This document shows positions 24,205 to 36,039 of a stretch of DNA of 64,000 bases, piece by piece. This DNA is from Ancylostoma caninum (taxonomy: Eukaryota > Nematoda > Chromadorea > Rhabditida > Ancylostomatidae). Location of the stretch: contig JBAJFG010000047.1 in NCBI GenBank assembly GCA_037903475.1, forward strand, positions 3,386,001 through 3,450,000, in the 5' to 3' direction. Numbering within the stretch: position 1 is the first letter of the stretch; each line of letters opens with the position of its first letter. The translations under genes and the position numbers were made by a program. The notes below the pieces were generated by a model, which was not told where the DNA came from, did no database searches, and saw only the letters and a program-made list of their open reading frames with translations.

Positions 24205-27200
24205 ATGTATTGTATCGAGCCGGAGCCAGTTTTCTATGGTAGCACACGCACTATTGCCGCTGCTGTGCTGATCGCTCTTGGAGTTCTGTCTATAGGTCTA
24301 CAGTCATTGTTCATAATAGTGAGTTCTTAAAACCGTCGACTAGCTGTCGCCTAATCGTTGCTGATTTTCAGGCTATATATAAAATGGCAGGATGGGAGTC
24401 AAATTTCTCATTCACTTTGTTAATATGCATGTCATTATGTTCGTTACTACGTTTTGTGAACGGAATCGTTTGCCATGTGATTGCTCTAACTTATTTAGAT
24501 TTTTGTACAAATCATCATATATTCACGGTTAGTTCTTTGTTTATTTTGGTGAAAACTGATGCCCTCTGTCGCATCTTGGTTCTTTAGATTTAAACGAAAT
24601 GTACTGGTACAGGCACACATGCTCTGATCTTTAAAGATATTCATTTGTTTATTGTTTATTTACTCAGACATTCGGGCGTTTGAAGCGCCGGTGAACTCGT
24701 CCACTTTCATTGGATGCAGGCTTCTAGCAGGTAGTCGCGGGTAAAGCAAGAACAGTTGCTGAAGGTGCGGATGGAACAGCAAAAGCTGCTATGAGCGCGC
24801 ACGGGGCAGGACTTACGCAGGTTTCCTGCACCTTTTTTTTTTCTCTCTCCATTGCCACGTGACAACCGAGGTGTATATAAGCCGGCAGACGGCTGTGAAA
24901 GGTTTGGCTCGTCTCCGCTGTGCCGGGGACTAGACGAGCCCTACCTGATTTGTCTGGCCAACTGAGACCGGGTTGAAACCGTAGCCCAGTATAACGGATG
25001 AGCAGAGGAGTTGCGTGGGATGCTGTCATGTGCCGACGCGGCGTGGACGGGGAAATTCGTCTCACCGCAAACGTCCGGCTCGGCGAGCGCGTAGGGAGCC
25101 CATACGCACGCGGCGAATCCTTTTTCTTAGTATTTCTGTAGTCATCAGCTGGAATAGAGAATGATCTGCCTTAACCTTGTTCCCCATAAGCAGGATCACG
25201 GCAGACCGAACGAGGCAATACGCCCATCTAAGGGCTGAATAAGCGTACCAATTTCGCCCTCTTTTGCATTCGTTACGCAAGTTTCATGCGACGAGAAATG
25301 GTGTGGGACGGCGCTCCAAACGCCCGAATGTTTGAGTATTATCTTACTTGGAGTGTGCCATTAATGGAATTAGGGGAAACATTGACAAGTGAATATGATA
25401 TGTCAATGCCCCCTCTAAAAACAACATAATAACGTGCTGATAACATATATGGCTGAGTAGATCCTTTACCACAAGCTTTGAGCAATTAATCACGTGATTT
25501 TAAACAGCACGAGTAGAAAAACGCATGTTCAGTGTATGGAGTCGAATCAATGTATTAGGTTTTCTCTTGAGCTTCCGGTGCTATACTCCCTCATATCGCC
25601 ACATTTTTCGGAAAGATCCCAGGAATTTCTATACAGAACGCTGGCAAACCAATAGTCTTCCCAAGGCAGGATCGTCATAGCATTTGATTTTCGGCCAAAA
25701 AAACCGTCATTGACAACAAGCAAGTTTGGCTGCTTCTGCATCACAAACTCACGAAAGACAGCAGGCACAATTTAGAAGAATACATATGTGATGCGTTGAA
25801 CCCTTCACTTATCTCTTACTGAATGGCAAAAGTTCAACTCTGCGAGTTCAAAGAAAGCTCCTTCGAGTTAAAGGCAGCAGGAGCTGAAATCCTCGACTCT
25901 GAGCTGAACTGTGGATGATGAAGTACAGACTCAGCACATCATAAATGTGAAACGAACACAGACAATGATGGCTTACCTGCAGAGAAAATGGATCATTCGT
26001 CGCGAACGGACGAGTTTTCCCCGACGCAAAAGCCATTGCGGTGCGTGGTTTGGCGCCAAGGGAAAACGAAATCCATTCAATTCAGAGGGTTTCATGACGG
26101 GACTCGGCCAAAACCACACGCCGCAATGGCTTTCGCGACGGGGAAACTCGTCCGCGCACGAACACGGCCAGGCGTGTTCGCGACGAATGTTCCATTTTCT
26201 CTGCAGGTAAGCCATCATTGTCTGTGTTCATTTCACATTTACGATGTGCTGAGTCTGTACTTTATCACCCACAGCTCAGCTCGGAGTCGAGGATTTCAGC
26301 TCCTGCTGCCTTTAATCGCTAAATTCAGTCTAGTCGCTCGGCTGAAGTGGTTGACGAGCGCGTCTTGGAGCTGATCGAAGAGAGTCCGCTGCATGATACC
26401 CGGCAGCTGGTAGTGGCGCTACTTCAGTGGTGAAGTAAGCAATAAATAGGGCCAGTTCATTGCTCAACAATGGTAGATTTCGGACAAAAAGCTCGGTCAA
26501 ATGTTCATTTTCCTATGAAGAGGACAATTATTCCCCATGTTCTCCGATTTCAGGCTCTCGGTTCTATAGATCTGTCTGTTTATTTCACCGTAATCCTTAT
26601 TACTGTGTTGATGACAGCGCATCGTATGGTTTACACTTTGTTTGCCACTCGAGCATCAACACTTCTACCACCAATCCTAATGAAAGTGAGTGCAACTGCC
26701 AACTTAATGTAACTTCGCTGAGTACGTTCAAATTCCGGTCAAAATTGAACTTATACTTGTAAGAAAAGCCATATGATTCGATAGCAAGAGCAATTGAACC
26801 AGATTCTTCAGACCACTTATATGTATTGTTACCGATATTTTTCATAGAAGAAGCTTTCCAGGGTGTGCTCGTATTCGTGTGCTTATTTATCATAGCTCTT
26901 TTTATTGTCACACATCCAAACGACGTCCACTACCATTATGTGCCGAATCTTCTCTCATACGATGATTTAGCCGAAAGCACCTGGGAGATTCTGCGTTTGT
27001 AAGTATGGCGCACAATGTTTCTAACTGTCCCATGTTAAGCTGCATGTGAACTCTTTTTTTTTTCAGAGCCAAGAAAATCACCAACTATACGCTGGGGATA
27101 TCGAACCTCATTGCCTATTCAATTATATTTGGCTATCTGTATTGGCGTCATTCATTGTCGTTTAGTCGTAACAACGAGCTTCGAATGACAGTACAGGTGA

Positions 27201-27657
27201 GGCATGCTACGGTCAGGTAGCCTTAAGAGTGCGAAGATGCATTCTCGCTAGAACGATGGATGATGGGAACTACTTCACCTCTCCTACTACCTCTCCATAC
27301 ACAGAAAACCTCTGGGAAACCGTAGTATTGTTTTACAGATCACTTTGTTCGTAATCATCGAAATCATCTATTTCGTCTATTGGGAATTTATTGAGACCAG
27401 AGTGATGACTGTCGCGGGTCTCTTGGGACGTACCATCATCAACATGGCATTTTACGACTCAATAATACTTCCGTATTTACTAATCAACAAGTAGGTTAAG
27501 TCATTCCCCAAGTGAAATTCGAAGAATGTCTCCGTTTTATAGGCGGATCCAGCAACGAATGGTGGAGGTGATTTGCGGTCGAACCAACATGAAATGTCGA
27601 TCACAGTCGGTTTTTATTAACCGTTTGTTTGTCACACCATCCGCTTATAAATCTTAA
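24205..27657 (+). CDS. Nematode seven-transmembrane chemoreceptor-like GPCR (311 aa, 7 exons)
   Basis: Exons read from splice signals and phase: 24205-24318, 24372-24527, 26554-26685, 26862-26998, 27067-27196, 27339-27490 and 27543-27657. They total 936 nt, all junction phases agree, and the stop is at 27655-27657. The product has about seven hydrophobic segments (for example AAAVLIALGVLSI, TLLICMSLCSLL, FTVILITVLM, VFVCLFIIALFIV, ISNLIAYSIIFGYL, ITLFVIIEIIYFVYW). HRMVYTLF sits after the third, where DRY-like motifs occur, and YLLINKRIQ after the last. This is the layout of nematode serpentine receptors, which act at the sensory cilium plasma membrane. The exact family (srx/srt-like?) is not assigned. 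An AATAAA overlaps the stop codon (27656-27661). Exon 4 could start a few codons earlier, but only the 26862 start avoids a stop. Intron 2 (2026 bp) is loaded with transposons. Confidence 0.82.
24663..25336. mobile_element. TIR element (674 bp) in intron 2 of the chemoreceptor gene
   Basis: Ends CTCAGACATTCGGGCGTTTG and its reverse complement near 25310-25336 form inverted repeats of about 28 bp with two mismatches, flanked by TA (24661-24662 and 25337-25338). The interior is GC-rich with a TATATAAG and a hairpin (GCTCGTC...GACGAGC, 24907-24941). No transposase frame is seen, so it is a non-autonomous MITE-like element. Confidence 0.8.
25868..26315. mobile_element. Foldback element (about 448 bp) in intron 2 of the chemoreceptor gene
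   Basis: Two long imperfect inverted arms (about 25868-26054 and 26105-26315) nearly meet. The outer ends are TTAAAGGCAGCAGGAGCTGA and its reverse complement. TTAA at both ends would fit a piggyBac-type target site, but TTAA is itself palindromic, so this is not proof. No protein is encoded. Confidence 0.8.
26345..26430 (+). pseudogene. Mariner transposase N-terminal fragment
   Basis: A short frame reading VVDERVLELIEESPLHDTRQ then LVVALLQW and a stop resembles the helix-turn-helix region of mariner transposases (LLELIEExPxxTTRQLA). It is a tiny remnant between the foldback element and exon 3 of the chemoreceptor gene. Confidence 0.5.
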
Positions 27658-27904
27658 TAAATATTTTGGCAGAACCCAGAGATCCAGAGCCTCACGCGTG
27701 TGACCAGCGACGCAGGACCGGAAATGTGATTCATTTGCTTCGTGGGTGTGTTCAGTTCTCAGAAGAAATCACAAAACGAAGCACGAGTGATGTTAGATTA
27801 GGTACCGAAAAGGTTAAATGAATACAAAAAGTACTTAAATCCCGAGACAAGAAGAAAAAAGCGTCGGAGCAGAATTTAGTCGTAAACGGATTCTGGACTA
27901 GTAC

Positions 27905-29455
27905 GCAACTAGACAATATCGCGCCGATTTTTGGAAACTCCCGCCACCTATGTTGAATTTGGCATGTCACAAAATCCGAAAGTTCCATATCACGAGCTTG
28001 AAAGCCTGCTCCACCGTATCGAATCTTCTATTATATTGGAGCGGAGCCAGACCGTTTCATAAATATGTAGGCAGTACCAATGGGCTTAAATTACCTGATG
28101 TTACTCTCACCCCAGAGTATTATAAAAGCGAAGGTATGAGTAGTGAAACCTTATCCGCGTCATGGTGCGAGCTCCACATCTTTCTCTTGAGGAGCAAGCA
28201 TAAGCTGTAGCTTTCCACGCGGCTGCCTTTCTCTTTTTTTTTTCGTGCCACAGACGAGCGCCTCCGACGCTCAGCCGGTTGTATCGACCGATTTCCAAAG
28301 AATTCCTCCTCGTATGATCAGAAGAGGTCTCCTGGGCGCCCACGATTGCTGTCTGGCCAGGATCGAAGGCGGATTACCCGCTTGACGTAGAACTCCATCC
28401 TAACAGTTTATCAGGTATTCGGCTATTGAAGAAGATTTCTCACAGCAGAAATAAGGGGTTTCTCTCCTCAAATGACAAAAACCAACGAAGTCTCAGGTTC
28501 GATTACACGTAATCCCCACCGATGCTTCAGAGGTTACGGCATGGCGCGCTATCAGAATGAGCAGTAACAAGGAGGGGGCAAGTCATGAAAGAAGTAAACA
28601 GAATCATGCACAGCCGCAGCCCATCTTCAGTTCGACTAAGCCAATATGAGCACGAACTGGTCAAAAGTGACATTTTCTTACGAAAAAAAGTAGATTCTGG
28701 ACTGGTGAGACTCTGCGCAAGGTTACTGGAGGGATTTGCGGAATGAACCTCTCCTCTTCTCTCGCCGAAATTTGGGAGGAGGGAGTTTAATGGTGTCGAG
28801 AGCCTTCTGTAGAACCGGAAAGCTGCAGCCGGCCGTTACATTTTGCCGCATGGACGCAGAAGATTATCAGGATGTGTAACGCATTCATCTTTTGCCATTT
28901 CTGAGCGATGAGAGAGGACGAATGTACACATTTTAACGGGACAACGCGACAGTCCTTGTGGCCAGCCTGCGTTCTACAAGAAGTTGGATTAATCGGCACT
29001 ACATCCGCCTAATGTGCTGGCAGGCCTGCAGTCCAGACCTCAATCCCATAGAAAAAGTGTTGGGAATATTGGCGCAGCGTGTATACGCTAATGCTCGGCA
29101 TTACAGTAGCTTGGCAGAGTTGGAAACCGCTGTGAGAGTAGCATGGTACTCAATAGAGGCTAGCACTTTGGAAACCTTCGTGGATGTGATGGCAAGAAGA
29201 ATTTTCGAAGTAATTTGTAATAAAGGAGGTCCTACAAAGTATTAAGCGATCTTTATTCCAAATGAATGATTAGGTTTTTCGACTGCTTACATATTTATGA
29301 AACGGTCTGATATCGTTCTGGTATAGAAGATTTGATACTTTCGAGCAGGAGCAGGCTTTTGAGCCCGTGATATGGAATTCTCAGACAAGGGGTTTTGTGA
29401 CATGCAAAATTCAAGAGAGTTGGCGAGTGTTCCCGAAAATCGGCACAATATTGTG
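27905..29455 (+). mobile_element. Tc1-like transposon with long inverted ends
   Basis: Imperfect inverted repeats of about 165 bp flank the transposase relic. CAGACCGTTTCATAAATATGTAGGC at the inner edge (to about 28072) pairs with the sequence from about 29286. GCATGTCACAAAA and CCATATCACGxGCTxxAAAGCCTGCTCC also match. The outer edges are approximate because the left end is more decayed. Confidence 0.75.
28297..29245 (+). pseudogene. Tc1-like transposase, inactivated
   Basis: Conserved blocks appear in order but in different frames. SPGRPRLLSGQDRRRITRL (end of the DNA-binding domain) is near 28330. NFGGGSLMV and DYQDVLRIHLLPF lie near 28770-28900. RDNATV (the second catalytic Asp) is near 28940, and CSPDLNPIEKVLGIL (the third catalytic residue, Glu) near 29025-29070. 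It ends NKGGPTKY at a stop at 29243-29245. A TAA replaces a codon just before RDNATV, and frames change upstream, so no active enzyme can be made. Confidence 0.85.
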
Positions 29456-30454
29456 ATACCTACAAATTTGGGGGTGTCTACATATTTATGAACATATTTA
29501 CTCTATTTACTGTATATCTATTTACTGTACATGTTTGTTGTAAGATCACTGTAAGGGTATACGGCAACAATTCACCTTCATATACAAGATAAGATGTAAA
29601 TACATGTATATATTGTCTCCATTCTCAATTTTAAATCCATATCGATGTACATTAGAGTCCAAGTGAAGTTTTACGTATTGCTTTCTTGTTCTTCAAAAGT
29701 ATGAACATTCAAAATTTTAAGTATGTGTGCTGAATCCCTTATGTTCTCATCACAATGAGTCGATGATTAGTAGGATTCTTTTTCTTTTTTGGCACTACAT
29801 GAGGTAAGAATAATGAAAATTGAAGAAATTCAGAGGTGACAACAGGCGCACAGCTTGTCGTGCACGGTCGATTGTGCGGCAGCAATACCCATTTCCATCC
29901 TTCCGAGATCGATAAAATGGTATCAGAGAGGTCTGAGAAGATGAGCGCTGGCGGGGTGTGGGTCACGATGAGGCAAAATGGGGCGGCGTCTTTTCGCCCT
30001 TCGGCGTCGACTCGTCCCCACTCACACCCAAATTTGCATGGGCAACTATGGTGAAATCGCGCGCGAATCAGTGCGAGTAGGTCCTTAAGGGCGGGGCGAG
30101 GGTTCGAATGAACAAATCGTATACAGGCAAAAGTGGGTGTGCAATATGTAGACATATTGCACACCCACTTTTGCCTCCTCATGACCCACACCCGCGCTGG
30201 CTAGGTGCATCCGATGCTCCGCGCAGGTCACTGTACACGCGCGTTCAATCCTCTTTTTCTCAGATGATGTCAAATGCGTGGAGCATTCCGAAAACGGGAT
30301 CAACGCCCCTTACATTATCATTCATCTTTAATGAAATCCTCTAAAATTTTCTTTTTATTTTTGATGGGTCCCTTCCCTCTGTAGTCGTTTAAACCGTTAC
30401 TGAAAATGCGGACAGGGAAAGCACCTTAAAGTATCATTCTTATCCACAGGTGTT
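29456..30454. other. Repeat-derived sequence with no supported gene
   Basis: A copy of the GTCTACATATTTATGAACAT motif lies just outside the Tc1-like element. A GC-rich part (29940-30205) contains an imperfect inverted repeat, CGCTGGCGGGGTGTGGGTCA (about 29945) against the reverse complement of 30170-30205. An open frame of 150 codons on the minus strand (29739-30191) runs through the inverted repeat and has no family resemblance. Confidence 0.5.
30125..30176. repeat. Perfect snapback palindrome (25-bp arms, 2-nt loop)
   Basis: AGGCAAAAGTGGGTGTGCAA...at 30125-30149 is the exact reverse complement of 30152-30176, separated only by AG. Confidence 0.95.
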
Positions 30455-30474
30455 GAAGGCAGGGGCCCACCTCA
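30455..30474 (+). repeat. 20-bp inverted motif, left copy
   Basis: GAAGGCAGGGGCCCACCTCA is found here and, exactly inverted, at 31997-32016. Together they could be the ends of one ~1.56-kb element, or ends of two separate elements. Confidence 0.7.
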
Positions 30475-31996
30475 CATTAGTGGTTGAGCTAATGGCAGGT
30501 CCTTGACACGCTGAATCCGGCGGTATAGGTAAACTGTTTCGAAACGGTCTTGAACCCCGTTTTCCGGAACGGGGTCTGTAACAGTTTGTCAATCGGACTT
30601 GACGTGTGAAGCCGTTATCGATTGAACGCGCCAACACTCATTGGCCAACGCTGCAGCCGTAGCATTCAGCTCGCACATCTTGAAGCGATCCGCCTCCAAT
30701 CTCCAGAAATGTAGCCATTTCGACCCTTTCAAAGCCGAGGTTTTCGTCGCTTTCGAGCTTGTTGATGTGCAGGGTGGCCGAAAATTACCCGTGCACCCCC
30801 ATTTCTGCTGGGTTCCTAAGTTTTTTTTTTCGGGTTCTTCTCTCATTTTTCTATTAGTACCTTGTCGCTTAATCCTATGTAATATTTATCTCGTGATAGC
30901 TGCGCCACGCCATGAGCAGTGCCATCATTCAACTGCATCTTAACTGAAAGCCTATTACGTACATTGTGAATGCGTTATCCCTGCAACGAATAACTGCTCG
31001 GGATACAGCAAAAACAACTCCAAAGAGCTCGGAAACAGTGAGACAAACAAGATAGATACCTTCCTACTACTGCAGCCACTCCCAAGGAAGTGAAGCTTGG
31101 CCGGAGCAGAATCGACGGAAATCCGTAAGTTCCTTGCGCAAAATGGGATGGAGGTCAGGATTGCTTGCAAGCCCATGAGAAAAATTGTGTGAGAGAAGCT
31201 GAACGTTTGCCCTTACCATTCTCCAAAAACCCACTCCTTAACCGACACTGTCTGAAAGAACAGGAAGAAAATGTGGAGGGAGATGCTGAAGCGATTTTCT
31301 CATTCTCGCTACCACTCGATCGCCTTTGCTGGCGAGAAACTTTTCACTGTAGCAAACGCCCAGAGTGAATAATATTTGAATCACTGCTTGGGACTACTCC
31401 GAGGCAGAGCTGTTGCTAGAACAGGTTAACCCCTATCTTCGGCACCGTGGTGCGATATAAAGTCCAGTGGCAAGGACCCCTAGCTTTTCCGGGCTTCAAT
31501 GCTAAAACTTGAGCATATAAGTGCAAAGAGATGATTCCACTGGACAAAATTCTAAATCTCAGAGATCTGCTTTCGAAAATAGCAGAGTTACCTGCAACAT
31601 TGCTCTGCGTCTGCGCTAGAGGCAAAAACTGTATAAGATTGGAGTAGTGGGCGTTTGTCTGAGTTCGCGATGCATAGAAAATGACCCCTGCACAGCTCCA
31701 ACGTGAACCCAAGGGATTTTCCCTGTAGTAACTTTAAAGAGGGAAGACTGCTCTATCCTCTATCAGAATTTGTATTTTCTGAAAGAAGTCATAAAAAGGC
31801 CATTTTGAGGTCCCACGAGTTTTTGAGATATTCTGGGTCATCAGTAAAATTCTACAGAGATTTGAGCCCTCTGCAGTTGACGACCTTGTTGATGCATTAA
31901 AATATTAGTGCACAGGTAATTTTTGGCCACCTGTACATTACTGGGATCAACATGGCGAGAAGGTCTAGTATATGTCTATACCTCCTACAGGTGGAG
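30475..31996. other. Sequence between the 20-bp inverted motifs; no gene recognised
   Basis: It contains a small inverted repeat around CCCCGTTTTCCGGAACGGGG (30557-30576) and several open frames of 60-100 codons without family or splice support. It may be the body of a non-autonomous element. Confidence 0.4.
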
Positions 31997-32016
31997 TGAG
32001 GTGGGCCCCTGCCTTC
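31997..32016 (-). repeat. 20-bp inverted motif, right copy
   Basis: The exact reverse complement of 30455-30474. Confidence 0.7.
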
Positions 32017-32538
32017 TATACGCTGCCACTCCAGACCAGTTTCAAAACGGTAAAGATTGAAATATAGGCCGTAATCCATAGTGCTTCTTTGTTTCCCCGC
32101 TTTTTCGATATAATGTAGGTGTTTTGCGTCACTGGAAACTAATACAAATTGTTTTACTATTCCCTTCTTTCTTGTTGAACGTATATATTGTGAAATGAAC
32201 GAGAGGCAGTAGAGTTCAAACTATATTTGCTCTCGTTCGTGGCTGTGTTCAACTGTTCTTCCAGCCTATTTTCCAGCCCGCACAAGTTCATGTTGTCTAT
32301 CAACCGGTTTTTTTTTCAGGTACATATCATAGATCTTGAACAGACTGCCTGAACTAAGTCTTCTTTCCTCTACGTCTTACACTGATCTACAGTGTGTTGG
32401 AGCTAGCTCATATGTACTTTGTACTGTGTTTGTAATTCTTGCTCATTTCTATCGATTGTATCTCAATCTACGTTAGCTTTGTTTTTCGGAATGTGTTTGA
32501 TGATCTGCGCCAATCTCAGAGAATATCCATACTTTGTT

Positions 32539-33066
32539 CTTTCTGCCCGCGGTGGATCCACTGTACGAGGTCAATCCGCGGTGGATCCGCGGCTGCCCGC
32601 TATAAATCCGCACGTGCCTGCGGTGGACAACCGGAAGTGTTGTGACTCTCGCGCATGCCCGCGGTACACCCGCAATAATATGGCTATCTGCGGTGGACCC
32701 GCACACGTCACATGGTGCATCCGCACATGCCCGCGGTGGATCCGCAGTAGCGCTGATTGGGTCATCAATGACAACAAAATCTTCACGCACGGTACACGTA
32801 TGGCCGAGTGGATAAGAGAGCGGACTTGGAAGCATGAGTTCGAGAAGGCATGTGGGTTCGAATGCAGTGATGTACAAACGCTTGCAGAATGAAGTGCCAA
32901 TGCCGTGGATTTGCCCCTCCTCTTAACGTCACGTACTTCGATACAGGATCATTTCCCGAAGAAAATCAGTTCCTTGAAAATGCATGTTTCCACGATGGAT
33001 CCGCGCATGCCCGCGACGGCGAACCGACTCCCCTCCTCGATCCGCGGATACACCGTGGGCAGAAAG
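32539..33066. mobile_element. TIR element (528 bp) with GCGGTGGATCC repeats
   Basis: Ends CTTTCTGCCCGCGGTGGA and (inverted) CTTTCTGCCCACGGTGTA. The interior has many degenerate copies of a GCCCGCGGTGGATCCGCAC motif (32545-32755 and 32995-33060) around a tRNA-like segment. Open frames across it are incidental. No target duplication was found. Confidence 0.65.
32795..32878 (+). tRNA. tRNA-like sequence, probably SINE-derived or pseudo-tRNA
   Basis: An A-box-like TGGCCGAGTGG (32801-32811) and a B-box-like GGTTCGAATGC (32855-32865) are spaced as in Leu/Ser-type tRNAs. The acceptor stem does not pair convincingly and no clear anticodon arm is seen, so a working tRNA is unlikely. It sits inside the TIR element at 32539-33066. 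Confidence 0.35.
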
Positions 33067-36039
33067 TCCAGTGTTTAGAAACCATATTAAGTGTCTGTTC
33101 TTTCAGGTATTCTTGCCCATAACCAGTATTGTGAAATGTTGAATTGCTAGTCTATTTTTATACACATTCGTTGTCAAGTTACACTACTCTCCTTAATTGT
33201 CCCCCTTTTTTCTATCACATACATATTTTGTAAATGAATGCAATGCCTCCCTTTTTCTGTAAATAAATGTAACGTGTTCTTCATATTATTTGTTACCATT
33301 TTAGTCAGCCAGAAAAATTCAATTTATATACAAGGAAAAGCTTACACTGAGAAAGCTAAATGGTATAAGAAAAAAATTTGAAAAGGTTACACCTGCACTG
33401 TAGCGGAGTTCATATGCGCTTATGGTGTGCTGCTTATGGTCTGTCTTTAATGTTGTTTTTCTCTTCGCTAGCCGACTACCATGCCCAAGTCATAGTAAAA
33501 AAAAATCCATTTTTCCCATTTTTTCCTCGCTTCGTTCGAAAACAACGAAGTACAGCAGTGTTCAAGGTGACCAGTCCCATTATAACAGCTACTCGTGCCT
33601 AGAAGACAACAGGAGAGGGGTGTTCGATAGGCCTGGAGCTGCAACAGCGACCCATCCAAACGTTACCTCGGAACCATTTGTTGAGCTTCTTCCACCTAAG
33701 AGATAGACGGAAGCAAAAGACAGCCTGATTGTATCACGCCACAGCGGCTGAATGGCAAAGCACGACATCTAAGACTCAACCTACTGCGAGGCATGACCGG
33801 TCAGATGCAATGAGTATGCAATACGACTAAGAGACAATTACAAAACTTTTTGTTCATCGAGTTTGTATATTGTCTAGGACGACCACCAGGGTGATCGAAT
33901 AAGAAGATCCACAGTGGAAGGCGGGCGCTTCTGCGTCAATTAGGCCTATGCAAAAACATCCCGTAAAAAAGGAGCGCTGCAAAGCATTTTATGATGCAAA
34001 AAGACTTATACCCGTCGATAAAATCGGCAAAAAGCACATTGTGAAAAATGAACACTAAATCTGTTACAGGCCTAAGCATGAATTTAACGAGACACCATAA
34101 ATTCTTCTATATTCAAGCCTCGTCCAGATGTACTCAAGATTGCTTAATAAAGTGAAGTAAGCCTACTGCAACTGAATCCTTTCACTGTCTTGCTGCAATT
34201 TAGCTCCAATTTTATGCTCACTAGCAAACGTGGTGGAATCGCATTCACGAATCCTTGAGTTAGAAGTATCGAAACTGCACGAGAACGCCGCCTAAAGACG
34301 ATTTTCTGCAAGAATAACGATATAGGTGAAAGTCCATAACTAAGCTTCTTGTTGTTTGTTAAACATTTTAATTCAAATGGAGTGAATTTTCCAGGAGTTT
34401 CTACAGATTTCTTGACGAATTACAGTGGTAAATAATAACACTTCTTCATCAATACAAAGTTAATGAAGTGCAGTTTATGACTTACGGTGATACATACATG
34501 CTTTTCTTTGGTTAGCCGTAGTAAATTAATGATCACCCAGTCTCACCACCCATCCAGATAGCTCCATGTGCTGTCCCCCAAAGATTTTATAGTTTTTGAC
34601 TCTTCATTTCTGAGCACGTTTCAAGCTATTCCTCTTCTTCTGAGGTCAGTTGGTCTGGTAACCTACGCTGCCTACTATCCGAAAAATTGCTTTTGAATTC
34701 ATGCTTTTGGAAATGGTGTCGAAATTTGCAGGAACGCTTTAGAAAATAGCTGAAAATTTTGCATTGGCTTACTTTTAGTTGTTTTTTTTTGTTTCATCCA
34801 TCCATTTTCAATTGCTTCATATCAGAACAAGTACATTGGGAAATTTTCTTCTCAAAAATTTTGGCCCTTCGGGTCCTCAAAGCCACGGAAGTCTCAAGCT
34901 TTTCTCAGGTCCCCTCTCCCTCCATCCTTGCGGAGCATTTCTGCGTCTGCCACTGAGATGTGCAAACCTTCTATGATCCAACTTTTAAATCTCGGCAATG
35001 ACTTCTCTACATATTATTCGGAGAATTTCTGATTGTTGTATTTATTTCTGACCGTTGCTGGATTTAGTTTCCGGATAGTGGCTTTCATTGATAATGATTT
35101 GTCCGTTAAAGGTACATGTAACTCCTTTCACATCTTTCCTCCGACAGGATGCACCTAGTGAGCAGAAGTGAACTATCATTCGAAACTTTTATTATATTTC
35201 TTATTTGTCCATACATCACAACTGATGTGCTTGGAACAAATAAACGAGAGAGGTGTTGAGTGCATCTGAACAAGTACAAGGGTGCACTTCCGTAATCATA
35301 TCAGCTTCGGGTGTACTATAAATAACCATATTTTATTAAGGTGCACAACCGAATAATTATAATTTTCGCAGAAGGTCTAGAGTCAACAGAAGTACTACGA
35401 CCTATCAAGCACGCAGTCGGTAACCATTCCGGGGCGGATTCTACATATGTATGCATAATAATCGTCAACGGTTGCCTTCCTCCAATTCCTCCCACTGTTT
35501 TCGTTTGAGCTTGCACTCTGCGCAGAATTATGTACAATCTATTAGGGCGGAAGTTTTGCACACTCGAGCCTACCGAGGCTTTGCAAGCGACAACAAAATT
35601 CAACTAACAGAAAAACATTAGCACGAACTAGAAATGGAAAGGAAATCTGAGAAAGCTTCTCGCTTCTACCCTCAAGCTACTCAATAATGTTTTTTTTTTC
35701 TGGCCCACTCCGGGCATGTTCTGTAAGATGGTGAACATACAGAGGAAGAGATGTAAAAAATACAACCGAATTTCCAAATTTTTACTGCGGTGTGCTCTGC
35801 CGGTTTTGTGCCCACTTTAAATATTTCGGCGGAAACATGTTCGAAACACTGATCGAAACATATGAAATGACACATTATGCAAAAATGTGAAGGGTCAAAT
35901 TATACGGTGAGACACTGCCATCCTTCGATGGATTGGCAGCGAAACATTAGTGACGAGACGAGAAGAAATGAACATGTTGGAGGTTTCTCAAAAGAAAATG
36001 GTGAGAATTATGGTCAATGTCTTACACTTCGACTGTTGC
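33067..36039. other. Intergenic, no supported gene
   Basis: AT-rich sequence with open frames below 100 codons. None has recognisable motifs or convincing splice signals in series. A frame at 33378-33602 has a hydrophobic stretch but no other support. Confidence 0.5.

Noticed and set aside
25848..26374. Overlapping frames of 60-128 codons on both strands
   Set aside because: They are mirror translations of the foldback element's inverted arms.
29739..30191. 150-codon minus-strand frame
   Set aside because: It crosses an inverted repeat and a snapback hairpin, has no recognisable motif, and its composition follows the repeat.
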